Shown: positions 12,164 through 20,228, counted from the first letter of the stretch. The stretch: 21,470 nucleotides of DNA from CAJGCS01 sp045589955 (GCA_045589955.1 JAZNQD010000060.1:1-21470), one strand, 5' to 3'. Notes: a model not told the origin generated them from the sequence alone. Numbers and translations are program-made.

Positions 12164-14830
12164 TTATCTTTTCTTTGCAATCTTTACTAAAAGCTTAATT
12201 AACTTAGCAATTTCCATTATTAAAATTGTACTCATTGCAAGGCCAATACATATTGCAAGTTGAGGTAAGTTTAATGGCAATACTTGGAAAATGTTATTTA
12301 CACCAGGGATATAGATAATAGCAATTTGTAATACTAATCCAAGTGCAAATGCACCCCATAAGAATTTATTGTTAAATAATTTCTTTGTAAATAATGTGTG
12401 ATCTGTTTTAACATTAAATGCATGGAATAATTGAGCAGATGACAATGTAACAAAAGCCATTGTTTGGCCAATTAAAGCACCATTATAAGTATCAACTAAA
12501 TGTCCTGCTTGTTTATCAAAGTAATGACCAATTGCATATGCTGCAAGGGTAATAGCACCAATCATAATACCTTCTAAGATGATAGAAGCAGCCATACCAT
12601 GAGCAAAGAAACTTTCTTTCTTTGGACGAGGTTTTTCTTTCATGACATCATCTTCTGCTTCTTCACAACCAAGGGCAAAGGCAGGTAAGCTGTCAGTGAT
12701 TAAGTTAACCCATAATAAATGCATTGATAAAAGTGGAATACCAAATTGTAAATCTCTAAAGCATAAACCAATTAGCGATGCAACAAAGATTGTTAGTACT
12801 TCCCCAATATTACTTGATAATAAGTATTTTACAACCTTTTTAATATTAGCGTAAATACCACGGCCTTGGTGAACGGCACTTACAATAGTTTGGAAGTTAT
12901 CATCAACAAGTACAACTTCAGCAGCTTCTTTCGCAACGTCTGTACCAGTAATACCCATAGCACAACCGATATCAGCTTTCTTTAAGGCTGGAGAGTCATT
13001 TACACCATCACCTGTCATCGCCACAACATGGCCTTTGCTTTGCCAAGCTTTAACAATTCTTACCTTATCTTCTGGCGCTACACGGGCATAAACAGAATAT
13101 TTTTCAATGTTTTGTTCTAATTCTTCATCAGATAAGTTCTTAAGATCAGCATTTGATAAAGCAATATCTCCTTCTTGTAAGATATTAAGTTCTTTAGCAA
13201 TTGCAGTTGCTGTAGCAACATGGTCACCAGTAATCATTACTGTTTTAATACCAGCACTAGTTGCAAGTTTAATTGCTTCTTTTACTTCAGGTCTTGCTGG
13301 ATCAATCATACCAACTAAGCCTAAGAAAGTTAAATCATTTTCAATAATTTCCGAAGTAAGTTCTGTTACTTCATCAATTACTTTATATCCAACACCTAAA
13401 ATACGTAAAGCGTTTGAAGCCATTTCATTATTAGCATTCATAGCATTTTCATATACTTCATCTTTATTACTACATTTTGATAAAATGATATCTGGTGCAC
13501 CTTTAGTAATAACTAAATATTTGCCTTCATAATCTAAAATAACACTCATCATCTTTCTGTCAGAATCAAAAGGTAAATCATAGACACGTTGATATTTTGT
13601 ATATGTTGGATTTTCAACATAGTTTTGACAAGCAACAACTAAAGCAACTTCGGTTGGGTCACCAATATCTTTTCTAACTCCATCAACAATTGTTGAAGAT
13701 GCATCAGAACAAATACTGAAGAATTCAATCATCTTCTTATCTTCTTCATTTAACTGATCAGTAATATCTTTTAATTCTGATTGATAGAATTTTACAACAG
13801 TCATTTTGTTTTGTGTAAGTGTACCAGTTTTATCACTACAAATAACAGAAGCACATCCAAGTGTTTCAACAGCTGGAAGTTTTTTAACAATTGCTTGGCG
13901 TTTAACCATCTTTTCAACACCGATTGAAAGTACAACAGTAACAACAGTAGCTAAGCCTTCTGGGATTGATGCAACAGCCAAAGCTACCGCAGTTAAGAAG
14001 GCATTCATAACTTGACTACTATCAGCTAAGAAGTTAATACCGAACACAATAACACAAATAAATAAACAAACAATACTAATAACTTTACTAATTTGGTTTA
14101 GTTTCATTTGTAAAGGTGTAACTTCTTTTTCAGTTGACATTAATGAAGATGCTATCTTACCAATTTCTGTATTCATACCTGTACCAGTAACAATAGCTTT
14201 ACCTTTACCATAAGTTACATAAGTAGAAGAGAATAAACAGTTATGCATATCACCTAAAGCAAGTTCTTCTTTATCAATTTCTTCAGTACTCTTATTTACA
14301 GGTACTGATTCACCAGTTAAGGCTGATTCATCAACTTGTAAAGAAACAGCTTCAAAAATACGCGCATCAGCCGGTACGAAGTCACCAGCTTCAATACTAA
14401 TAATATCACCAGGAACAAGTTCACTTGACTTAACAGTTACTAAGACACCATCACGATATACTTTCGCATTAGGTGTAGACAAGCTCTTTAAAGCTTCAAG
14501 TGATTTTTCTGCTTTGTTTTCTTGCCAAGTACCAAGAATAGCATTAATTAATACAACCACAAAGATAATGATACCTTCAATAATGTCTTCTGGTTTACCT
14601 TCATGAATTGCAAGAGCAATTGTTACGATTGCAGCTATCATCAAAATAATAACCATGAAGTCTAAAAATTGTTTTAAAAATTTAACAATAAGTGGTTGTT
14701 TCTTTGCTTCTTTCAAAGCATTTGGGCCATGTTTTTCAAAACGTGTTTTCGCTTCTTCTGTACTAAGCCCTTCATTTAGGTTTGTTTGAAGTTCTTCACA
14801 AACTTCATTAAAGTGTTTTTTACTTAACAT
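12164..14830 (-). CDS. P2-type (SERCA/PMR1-like) Ca2+/Mn2+-transporting ATPase
   Basis: This 888-residue P-type pump is full length. It has an N-terminal cation-ATPase domain, the actuator motif LTGES (171-175), PEGL in TM4 (290-293), phosphorylation site CSDKTGT (D333), MITGD, and the hinge TGDGVND (606-612). In TM5, SSNIGE gives N674 and E677; in TM6, NLITD gives N709, T712 and D713. These match the SERCA Ca2+ ligands N768, E771, N796, T799 and D800. SERCA E908 in TM8 aligns with Q800, so one of two Ca2+ sites looks incomplete, as in PMR1-type pumps that carry both Ca2+ and Mn2+. The yybP-ykoY leader makes Mn2+ export the likely main task. GGAGG lies 6 bp before the ATG. Confidence 0.95.
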   Translation of the reverse strand: MLSKKHFNEVCEELQTNLNEGLSTEEAKTRFEKHGPNALKEAKKQPLIVKFLKQFLDFMVIILMIAAIVTIALAIHEGKPEDIIEGIIIFVVVLINAILGTWQENKAEKSLEALKSLSTPNAKVYRDGVLVTVKSSELVPGDIISIEAGDFVPADARIFEAVSLQVDESALTGESVPVNKSTEEIDKEELALGDMHNCLFSSTYVTYGKGKAIVTGTGMNTEIGKIASSLMSTEKEVTPLQMKLNQISKVISIVCLFICVIVFGINFLADSSQVMNAFLTAVALAVASIPEGLATVVTVVLSIGVEKMVKRQAIVKKLPAVETLGCASVICSDKTGTLTQNKMTVVKFYQSELKDITDQLNEEDKKMIEFFSICSDASSTIVDGVRKDIGDPTEVALVVACQNYVENPTYTKYQRVYDLPFDSDRKMMSVILDYEGKYLVITKGAPDIILSKCSNKDEVYENAMNANNEMASNALRILGVGYKVIDEVTELTSEIIENDLTFLGLVGMIDPARPEVKEAIKLATSAGIKTVMITGDHVATATAIAKELNILQEGDIALSNADLKNLSDEELEQNIEKYSVYARVAPEDKVRIVKAWQSKGHVVAMTGDGVNDSPALKKADIGCAMGITGTDVAKEAAEVVLVDDNFQTIVSAVHQGRGIYANIKKVVKYLLSSNIGEVLTIFVASLIGLCFRDLQFGIPLLSMHLLWVNLITDSLPAFALGCEEAEDDVMKEKPRPKKESFFAHGMAASIILEGIMIGAITLAAYAIGHYFDKQAGHLVDTYNGALIGQTMAFVTLSSAQLFHAFNVKTDHTLFTKKLFNNKFLWGAFALGLVLQIAIIYIPGVNNIFQVLPLNLPQLAICIGLAMSTILIMEIAKLIKLLVKIAKKR

Positions 14831-14851
14831 ATTTCCTCCATTTCTTGCGTA

Positions 14852-14920
14852 TAAAAAGACCCTTCCAAAAATTTTAAGAAACTTAAAAATTTAAGAAACT
14901 TAAATTTTTGAAAAGGTCTT
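14852..14920 (-). terminator. Expression-platform terminator of the yybP-ykoY riboswitch
   Basis: On the minus strand AAGACC plus TTTTCAAAAATTTAAG (14920-14899) can pair with CTTAAAATTTTTGG plus AAGGGTCTT (14878-14856), followed by TTTTT. Its 5' arm contains the 3' half of the aptamer's P1 helix, so aptamer and terminator are mutually exclusive and ligand binding should switch transcription on. Confidence 0.85.
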
Positions 14921-15010
14921 GCAATAACGAATGAATCGCATAATTGTATCCGGATAAACGTGATGACGAATACAATATAAGATATTAATCTTATCTGCTA
15001 CTCCCCTTTT
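14911..15010 (-). ncRNA. yybP-ykoY manganese riboswitch aptamer
   Basis: The conserved opening AAAAGGGGAGTAGC (15010-14997), the internal CGTCATCAC element and the closing GCAAGACCTTTTC (14922-14910) are the hallmarks of this family. They come in the right order and span (about 100 nt). P1 is AAAAGG pairing with CCTTTT. The family binds Mn2+ and controls Mn2+ exporters, including P-type ATPases. Here it precedes the P-type ATPase at 14830, with a terminator as expression platform. Confidence 0.92.
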
Positions 15011-15028
15011 GGGTTTTTCAACAGTAAT

Positions 15029-15057
15029 ATTTTACCATAATTTGTTAAAAATGTCAA
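15029..15057 (-). promoter_or_regulatory. Promoter of the riboswitch/P-type ATPase transcript
   Basis: A perfect TTGACA (15057-15052), a 17-bp spacer and TAAAAT (15034-15029) preceded by TGG. It starts only 6 bp after the stop codon of the upstream gene. Confidence 0.9.
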
Positions 15058-15062
15058 ATTTA

Positions 15063-16520
15063 TTATTTTTGTAGTTCTAACAATCCAATATAACGATGAA
15101 TACCATAATCACTTACTTTTTGAATAATACAAGCGCCATTACCAGATGTTGTATTATGAAGAATATAAGAATATCCTTGATGGTTTTCGCCAATATACAT
15201 CATAACATGTCCACTTGAGAACACTAATGTTCCCGGAGCATATTTTTGAAGTTCAGACATTGAAATACTTGTAAACTTCTTACCATAAGTAGGAATGGCA
15301 TTTTGATTTGATGTATTTCTTGGGAGAATAAAACCAAATGATTTGTAAATACCGTTTTGCGTAGAAGAGCAATCTCTTCCATCTTTTTCTTTATCTCCCC
15401 AACTATAATCAATACCTAATAATTTAAAGGCTTGCATCATTAAGTTTTCATAAGTATAGTCTAAATAACCAACATGATAACTATCTGATTTTTGAAGGTG
15501 AACTTCTTTCATTAAAAGTTTACCGTCTTCGGTGCGTGTTGGGAAGCTAATTACATATTCTTCACCACTTGATACAAGTGGGAATTTTTGTCCCATACGA
15601 ACATGAGCATTTTCAATTACGACATAATCACTAATTACAACTAAGAAGTCGTTATCAGTTACAAATGATACCATTTCCTCATAACTGCATTTCGCAATAT
15701 ATTTAGCTTCAACCCAACCATAATAGTTAACAGCTTGGACAAAGTACCATTTTCCATCACTACTTGTATGGTATATTGCAACTTCTTCACCTACATTTAA
15801 AGTTGTTTCTTGGAATCTATCCATAGAGTAGTTGTTAGAATAGCAATTAGTTGGATATGTTCTCATCCAAGCAAAATCAGTAATTAATCCATATTCAACA
15901 GTTACTGTTGATGGAATATTTGTAAGGTTTCTATTATCTAGAATAACTTGTTTTTCTGATGCGCTTAAAGCATTGTTATTATTATCATAAATAGTATATT
16001 TATTAATGTTACTATATGAATTAATTAAGTCTGTTACATAACTACTTGTTACTTGTTTATTTAAACTAAGAACATCAACAACTTTTGTTTTTGAAGTGCT
16101 ACTTGCAACATTTTTATTATAAGCAGTAATTTCAGCTTGTGACATTATGATTTCATGAACATTATATTTTTGTTCAATTTCTCGAACCCAATAACGATAA
16201 TCATTGTTTAAATATTCAGTTTTATCTTTAGTATAACGAGCTTGTACTGTCATATCCTTTGTTACTGAACTAAAATCTTCATCCCAACCAGAGAATGTAT
16301 AATAAGTTAAGTTTTTAACAGTTGGGGCGATAGCACTTTCTCCTTCTTTAATATTTTGTGTAGAAAGAATATTTCCATACATATCAAGGAATGTAACTGT
16401 GTAATAAATTACAACTGGTTCTTCATAATTAGGGTCAATTTCTCCACATTCGCATTTTCCATCAACAAATTTATGAATGTGTGGTGGAACATAGTTTGGA
16501 TCAACTTCACCACATTCACA
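15063..16520 (-). CDS. SH3 + NlpC/P60 cell-wall hydrolase, C-terminal part of a frameshifted lipoprotein gene
   Basis: This frame continues the protein that begins at 16810. The first in-frame ATG (16382) lies inside a domain and has no RBS, so it is not a true start. Order of parts: two HxH/CxC repeats, a Flg_new/InlB-type beta repeat (VTFLDMYGN...FSGWDEDFSS...ARYT), a linker with coiled-coil character, an SH3 domain (about AWMRTYPTN to GWVEAKYIA) and NlpC/P60. The catalytic Cys is in GRDCSST, the His in FSSGHVMMYIG, and a third polar residue is His in YILHN (C338, H392, H409 counted from the ATG at 16382). The family cleaves peptidoglycan peptide bonds outside the membrane. Joined to the upstream part it would be 582 residues. 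Confidence 0.85.
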   Translation of the reverse strand, partial: CECGEVDPNYVPPHIHKFVDGKCECGEIDPNYEEPVVIYYTVTFLDMYGNILSTQNIKEGESAIAPTVKNLTYYTFSGWDEDFSSVTKDMTVQARYTKDKTEYLNNDYRYWVREIEQKYNVHEIIMSQAEITAYNKNVASSTSKTKVVDVLSLNKQVTSSYVTDLINSYSNINKYTIYDNNNNALSASEKQVILDNRNLTNIPSTVTVEYGLITDFAWMRTYPTNCYSNNYSMDRFQETTLNVGEEVAIYHTSSDGKWYFVQAVNYYGWVEAKYIAKCSYEEMVSFVTDNDFLVVISDYVVIENAHVRMGQKFPLVSSGEEYVISFPTRTEDGKLLMKEVHLQKSDSYHVGYLDYTYENLMMQAFKLLGIDYSWGDKEKDGRDCSSTQNGIYKSFGFILPRNTSNQNAIPTYGKKFTSISMSELQKYAPGTLVFSSGHVMMYIGENHQGYSYILHNTTSGNGACIIQKVSDYGIHRYIGLLELQK

Positions 16521-16810
16521 TTACCTTCAATAAATTCATGAGTATGTTCAGGAACATAATTAGTGTCAATCACACCACATTCACAAACTCCTTCAATAAA
16601 TTCATGAATGTGAGGGGGAACATAGTTCGGATCTTTCTCACCACAACTACATTTACCATCAATATAAATATGCGTATGAGGAGCCTGATAGTTTGGATCT
16701 ACTTCTCCACATTCGCATTTTCCACTTGAAAAAACATGTTCATGTTTTTTTGTACATCCTACTAATAATACACTAACAAGTAAAATTAAAATAAACTTTA
16801 ATCCTTTCAT
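16409..16810 (-). CDS. N-terminal lipoprotein part of the frameshifted NlpC/P60 gene, with metal-like repeats
   Basis: MKGLKFILILLVSVLLVGC is a signal peptide with lipobox LVGC (Cys19). It is followed by 22-residue repeats of the form HxHxFxxGxCxCGxxDPNYxPP. After three full repeats and the start of the fourth the frame shifts: the fourth repeat needs GGT AAA TGT but the sequence has GGTAATGT (one A missing at 16521-16522). Restoring that base joins this frame to the hydrolase at 15063. As written, translation continues for about 37 unrelated residues to 16409. GAGGT precedes the ATG, 11 bp after the amidase stop. This may be a true lesion, a phase-variable site or a sequencing error. Confidence 0.8.
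   Translation of the reverse strand: MKGLKFILILLVSVLLVGCTKKHEHVFSSGKCECGEVDPNYQAPHTHIYIDGKCSCGEKDPNYVPPHIHEFIEGVCECGVIDTNYVPEHTHEFIEGNVNVVKLIQTMFHHTFINLLMENANVEKLTLIMKNQL
16416..16744 (-). repeat. Five 66-bp coding repeats (HxH...CxC)
   Basis: Five consecutive units of 66 bp (one shortened by the missing base) encode 22-residue repeats. Each has one H-x-H pair (H-x-H-x-[FY]) and one C-x-C-G, a spacing able to bind a metal ion. The units have diverged in DNA but keep all His and Cys positions. Confidence 0.85.
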
Positions 16811-16821
16811 ATTTACCTCTT

Positions 16822-17889
16822 TTACACTAAGACATTATATGATAATGAACACGTTTCATTACCTTTTTTTATAATTACTTTAATTGTTTCTTCTTTATTT
16901 TCCATATTATTTATACGACCTGATGATAAAATATTCTTACTTTCGCTAATAAGAGCAAAAGTATATCCTTCATTAATTAGTTGTTTGGCATTATATTCAC
17001 ACTTAACTAAAGTCATGAAATAATCCCACATTTTATTTTCACGAATTGTTTGAGGACAATTTTTACCACTATAATAGTGATGTTGTTTAACATCATCAAA
17101 AGTTAAATGATTATTGATTAATAGATTAGCAACTAGTTTAGCTGTTCTTTGCCAATTCAAATAAATATCATCATCTTCACAAACACATGACTCAATGCCG
17201 ATTGAATTATTATTACCACCACGATTGGCAATCTTTTCATATGTTTGGTTGAAATATGTCTCACCTAGATAGTATTTACCATCAATTAGTTTACATAAAA
17301 TACTTTGATCATTTAAATCACTTGTTTTAGAATTTCGATCAAATAAAATATTCCCATTAACCTCTTTGTATGCTCTTGGGGCAAGAATATTTGATTTAAC
17401 CTTATCTATTTCATAAAATCCATCTTCACTAATGCTTATCATTGGATGTTCATTAGTTCCAGTAAGGTTAGTTTCATAAAGATGATAGTCAAATTTTGTT
17501 GTATCTCCTGCATGCCAAGCAACTTCATCATCAGGAATTTGTTGAAAAATACCATCATTACCAACAACATATTGATAACTACAAGCATACTTGCCTAATT
17601 CCCAAACTTCATTTTTAACTGTATCTGACCAAAACTTAGCATTATGTTCTTTATTTGTATCACCTGTATCATGAACACAAACATAGAATTTTTGTTTCTT
17701 GTTTCCTGGACGATTTTCATTTGTTAAAGGAGTTAAATTGTCAATGATATCTAAATCCTCAAATAAATAGTTACAAACACTTTGATTTAACTGATGTTTG
17801 TAGTTATTTTGCCAACCATAAACAGTAATTTCCTTTGTGAAAGGTCTAGCATTAATATTTTCATTTATAAACTTTATAGCTTTTTCCAT
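16822..17889 (-). CDS. N-acetylmuramoyl-L-alanine amidase (amidase_2 / PGRP fold)
   Basis: This 355-residue protein cleaves the lactyl-peptide bond of peptidoglycan. Catalytic residues match T7 lysozyme: H73 (VCVHDTG), Y105 (SYQYVV), H270, K276 and C278 (KQHHYYSGKNCP), with the exact +6/+8 spacing of the T7 enzyme. AWHAGD and NSIGIES are further family signatures. An insert (about 140-215) separates the halves. No signal peptide or membrane segment is present, so export is unexplained; endolysin-like release or a holin-type route is possible. The start at 17889 is preceded by AGAGGAG; the in-frame ATG at 17925 lies within yolD. It sits 10 bp after yolD and 11 bp before the lipoprotein gene. 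Confidence 0.88.
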   Translation of the reverse strand: MEKAIKFINENINARPFTKEITVYGWQNNYKHQLNQSVCNYLFEDLDIIDNLTPLTNENRPGNKKQKFYVCVHDTGDTNKEHNAKFWSDTVKNEVWELGKYACSYQYVVGNDGIFQQIPDDEVAWHAGDTTKFDYHLYETNLTGTNEHPMISISEDGFYEIDKVKSNILAPRAYKEVNGNILFDRNSKTSDLNDQSILCKLIDGKYYLGETYFNQTYEKIANRGGNNNSIGIESCVCEDDDIYLNWQRTAKLVANLLINNHLTFDDVKQHHYYSGKNCPQTIRENKMWDYFMTLVKCEYNAKQLINEGYTFALISESKNILSSGRINNMENKEETIKVIIKKGNETCSLSYNVLV

Positions 17890-17899
17890 AAATTCTCCT

Positions 17900-18325
17900 C
17901 TATAAATCAATAAAGATGGAATCAATTGTTAAAGAACGAATATCTAAGATCATGTCAATATGAATAGATGTTCGATCAACAAAGAAAACTTCACGATTTA
18001 CTTCATCAATTCTTTTTACTACTTTTTTAATATCGACATATTTACCACCTTGCTTTTTATCATCAGGTATAAAATATGTAAATAAAACTTCTTCTTTTAG
18101 GTTGTTAGTTATGATAAATTGTAATTTAGCATTTATTATGCTTTTTGCCTCTTGGGATAAGTTTTGTTTTTTATTTGTTAAACGTGCAACCTCACTAATT
18201 GACTCTTCATAACCTGTTAATGCTGCAAAAGGAGCAAATTGAGCAGCGCGGTCATTTAAACTCATATGTTTTCGATTTGTTGATTTTTGGTAAGGCTTTT
18301 TAAGAATACTTTGATATTTTTCCAT
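17900..18325 (-). CDS. YolD-like protein, partner of the Y-family polymerase
   Basis: This 141-residue protein has the YolD signature KHMSLNDRAAQFAPFAALTGYEESI (about 19-43) and a beta-rich remainder. YolD-like genes typically follow Y-family polymerase genes in Bacillota (uvrX-yolD, yqjW-yqjX of B. subtilis) and may act as UmuD-like partners; the biochemical role is unproven. The ATG at 18325 follows the polymerase stop with one base between (TAATATG). TAAGG is the likely ribosome binding site. An in-frame ATG at 18355 would overlap the polymerase gene. Confidence 0.88.
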   Translation of the reverse strand: MEKYQSILKKPYQKSTNRKHMSLNDRAAQFAPFAALTGYEESISEVARLTNKKQNLSQEAKSIINAKLQFIITNNLKEEVLFTYFIPDDKKQGGKYVDIKKVVKRIDEVNREVFFVDRTSIHIDMILDIRSLTIDSIFIDL

Positions 18326-18326
18326 A

Positions 18327-19796
18327 TTAAGCCTTATGCCCCCCAATTTGGGCATTTCTTTCTTTCATAGTTGCTCCTTCTTCTAAGTTCATGCCTTTCA
18401 TAATGGCGTTTTTCCCAAAACGTTTTTTAATCTTATTAATTGAGGCTTGAGCTTTTTTTTCTTTTTCTAATAATTTATCTTGATTTGGATCTGGTGCTTC
18501 TGTAAATAAACTTAATTGTTCATAAGATTCACTATTTGTTTCTTTTCTTAGAGTTGTTGCGCTTATATTGATACGTCTAATAAGTAAGTTAGGATTAACT
18601 ATCGCATCAAATAAACTTGTTACCGCATCTCTAAAAACCATGGATGAGGCAGTATATTTGCGAAGATTTACTGTCCCATGAGCGTGTTTTGGAATTGCTC
18701 TTCCTAAATAATCAAGTACAATCTCTCCTGTATAAGTGGATGCGATTGCAGGATTTGATAAATTCTCAATATCATAACCAATTGTAATTACTAATTGATT
18801 AGTTAATAAACCTTTATCAGTTAAATCTAAAGCAAGAGCATCTGACATTTCTTTTAGGATTAGTCTTCCTTCTTCGAATTTGTATGGGCGATGTAACACT
18901 TGTCCCGATCCCAGTGACTTTGCACTTGGTTTATAACCTTTAATATGTTTGATTGTACATGGTTCATATCCCCAAGCATGATCAATAATGAGTTCTGCAT
19001 TAATACCAAATAAATCATATAAAATATCTTCATTTTTTAAAGAAAATAATGCGACATCACCAAGTGTATTTAAACCACAAGCAATGAGCTTTTTAGATAT
19101 CCCGGTCCCAATTCGCCAAAAATCCATAAGTGGGGTATGAGTCCAAAGTTGTTCTCGATAGCTAAACTCATCTAAACTAGCAATACGAACCCCATCTTTA
19201 TCAGGTTTCATCTTCTTCGCAACAATATCCATTGCTACTTTAGCAAGATACATGTTCGTTCCAATACCAGCTGTTGCGGTAATACCTGTTTCTTTTAAAA
19301 CATCACGAATAATCTTCATAGCAAAATCATGAGGAGTAAGCTTACGTAAATTCAAGTAATTTGTAATGTCCATAAATACTTCATCAATTGAATAAACATG
19401 AATATCTTCAGGAGCAATATATTTTAAATAGATATTATAAATTCTCGAACTATATTCGATATAATGTGCCATTCTTGGTTGGGCAACGATATAATCAAGT
19501 TCTAAACTGTCATTACTTAATAATTCACTATGTAAATATGATTTACCCGAAAATTTACGACATTTCTTTCTGCGATTATTATTTATTTCTTTAACTTTTT
19601 GCACAACTTCAAAAAGACGTGCTCGTCCAGAAATACCATGGGATTTTAGACTTTGCGTCACCGCAAGACAAATTGTCTTTTCGGTTCTTTCTCCATCGGC
19701 AACTACTAAATTTGTATTTAATGGGTCTAAGCCTCTTTCAACACATTCAACAGAGGCATAAAAGGTTTTTAAGTCAATACATAAATAGATACTCAT
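18327..19796 (-). CDS. Y-family translesion DNA polymerase (UmuC/UvrX type)
   Basis: This 489-residue protein has the two catalytic carboxylate motifs: DLKTFYASVE (D8, with Y13 at the steric-gate position) and YSIDEVFMD (D138, E139). The thumb follows, with a helix-hairpin-helix region near 225-250, then the little-finger domain. QLSLF (427-431) is a classic beta-clamp binding motif. The conserved C-terminus FGKNAIMKGMNLEEG...IGGHKA is typical of Gram-positive UmuC homologues. It copies damaged DNA. It leads an operon with yolD, an amidase and an NlpC/P60 lipoprotein. No LexA/DinR box (CGAAC-N4-GTTCG) is seen upstream. Confidence 0.95.
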   Translation of the reverse strand: MSIYLCIDLKTFYASVECVERGLDPLNTNLVVADGERTEKTICLAVTQSLKSHGISGRARLFEVVQKVKEINNNRRKKCRKFSGKSYLHSELLSNDSLELDYIVAQPRMAHYIEYSSRIYNIYLKYIAPEDIHVYSIDEVFMDITNYLNLRKLTPHDFAMKIIRDVLKETGITATAGIGTNMYLAKVAMDIVAKKMKPDKDGVRIASLDEFSYREQLWTHTPLMDFWRIGTGISKKLIACGLNTLGDVALFSLKNEDILYDLFGINAELIIDHAWGYEPCTIKHIKGYKPSAKSLGSGQVLHRPYKFEEGRLILKEMSDALALDLTDKGLLTNQLVITIGYDIENLSNPAIASTYTGEIVLDYLGRAIPKHAHGTVNLRKYTASSMVFRDAVTSLFDAIVNPNLLIRRINISATTLRKETNSESYEQLSLFTEAPDPNQDKLLEKEKKAQASINKIKKRFGKNAIMKGMNLEEGATMKERNAQIGGHKA

Positions 19797-19839
19797 AGTT
19801 ATTATCTTCGGCTTTTGCCTCTATCTCCTATTCTTTATT

Positions 19840-19848
19840 ATTATACCA
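19840..19848 (-). promoter_or_regulatory. Extended -10 promoter of the umuC operon
   Basis: TGGTATAAT on the minus strand lies about 44 bp before the ATG. No good -35 is present; the -35 position is occupied by one arm of the palindrome at 19862-19881. Confidence 0.65.
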
Positions 19849-19861
19849 TTTTTCTTAGAAA

Positions 19862-19881
19862 TAATCTATTAATATAGATTA
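19862..19881. promoter_or_regulatory. Candidate operator palindrome at the umuC -35 region
   Basis: TAATCTAT and ATAGATTA are perfect 8-bp arms around TAAT. One arm covers the -35 position of the umuC promoter, a usual place for a repressor site. It does not resemble a LexA box. Confidence 0.45.
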
Positions 19882-19884
19882 AAT

Positions 19885-19918
19885 GAAAAGGTGAATCTAC
19901 CCAAAGGTAAACTCACCT
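19885..19918 (-). terminator. Terminator of the RHS/immunity transcript
   Basis: On the minus strand AGGTGAGTTTACC and GGTAGATTCACCT pair along 13 bp with two G-U pairs, followed by TTTTCATTT. On the plus strand the same positions are mismatched, so it acts in the minus direction. Confidence 0.85.
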
Positions 19919-19942
19919 AGTTTTGCTTGTGAAAGTAATTTG

Positions 19943-20215
19943 CTATTTATTTTTTATCAATGAAATAACTACATTGTTTGAATCTTCTGTTAATTGGCCA
20001 TAACTATTAGGTGAACTAGAATCTAAATGTAAGTGATATTCAATATCTTCCTTTAATTTACTAAATTCCGAAAATAGTTTAGATAGATCTCTCATTCCTT
20101 CTTGGTTTGCTTGTATAACAATATACTTTCCCTCTTTTTTTATCTTAATAACACTATTTTCACCAAAATCATTTCCGTATAAAATTTGATTGCCTTTTTC
20201 TAATTCTTTACTCAT
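19943..20215 (-). CDS. Small Imm32-like immunity protein
   Basis: This 90-residue cytosolic protein starts MSKELEKGNQILY. The pattern IQANQEGMRDLSKLFSEF...YHLHLDSSS...LTEDSNNVVISLI resembles Imm32 immunity proteins (G..L...L.....H.HLD...L..S..L.I). The match is by eye and tentative. Position supports the call: it lies 13 bp downstream of an RHS toxin gene, as immunity genes do, and is followed by a terminator. The ATG at 20215 is preferred because GGAGG lies 5 bp before it; the ATG at 20227 has no RBS. Confidence 0.65.
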   Translation of the reverse strand: MSKELEKGNQILYGNDFGENSVIKIKKEGKYIVIQANQEGMRDLSKLFSEFSKLKEDIEYHLHLDSSSPNSYGQLTEDSNNVVISLIKNK

Positions 20216-20228
20216 AATTACCTCCATA

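Noticed and set aside
12164..14830. Mycoplasma-type code (TGA = Trp)
   Set aside because: All tryptophans in the long frames are TGG and the frames end normally, so the standard bacterial code applies.
16409..16530. Programmed ribosomal frameshifting in the NlpC/P60 lipoprotein
   Set aside because: No slippery heptamer with a downstream structure is apparent. A missing base in an AAA codon explains the data more simply.
16356..16729. Plus-strand frames across the 66-bp repeats
   Set aside because: Open only because the repeat lacks stops in that frame. No start signals and no conserved pattern; the minus frame has His/Cys conservation.
19797..19900. LexA/DinR SOS box upstream of umuC
   Set aside because: No CGAAC-N4-GTTCG-like sequence on either strand.
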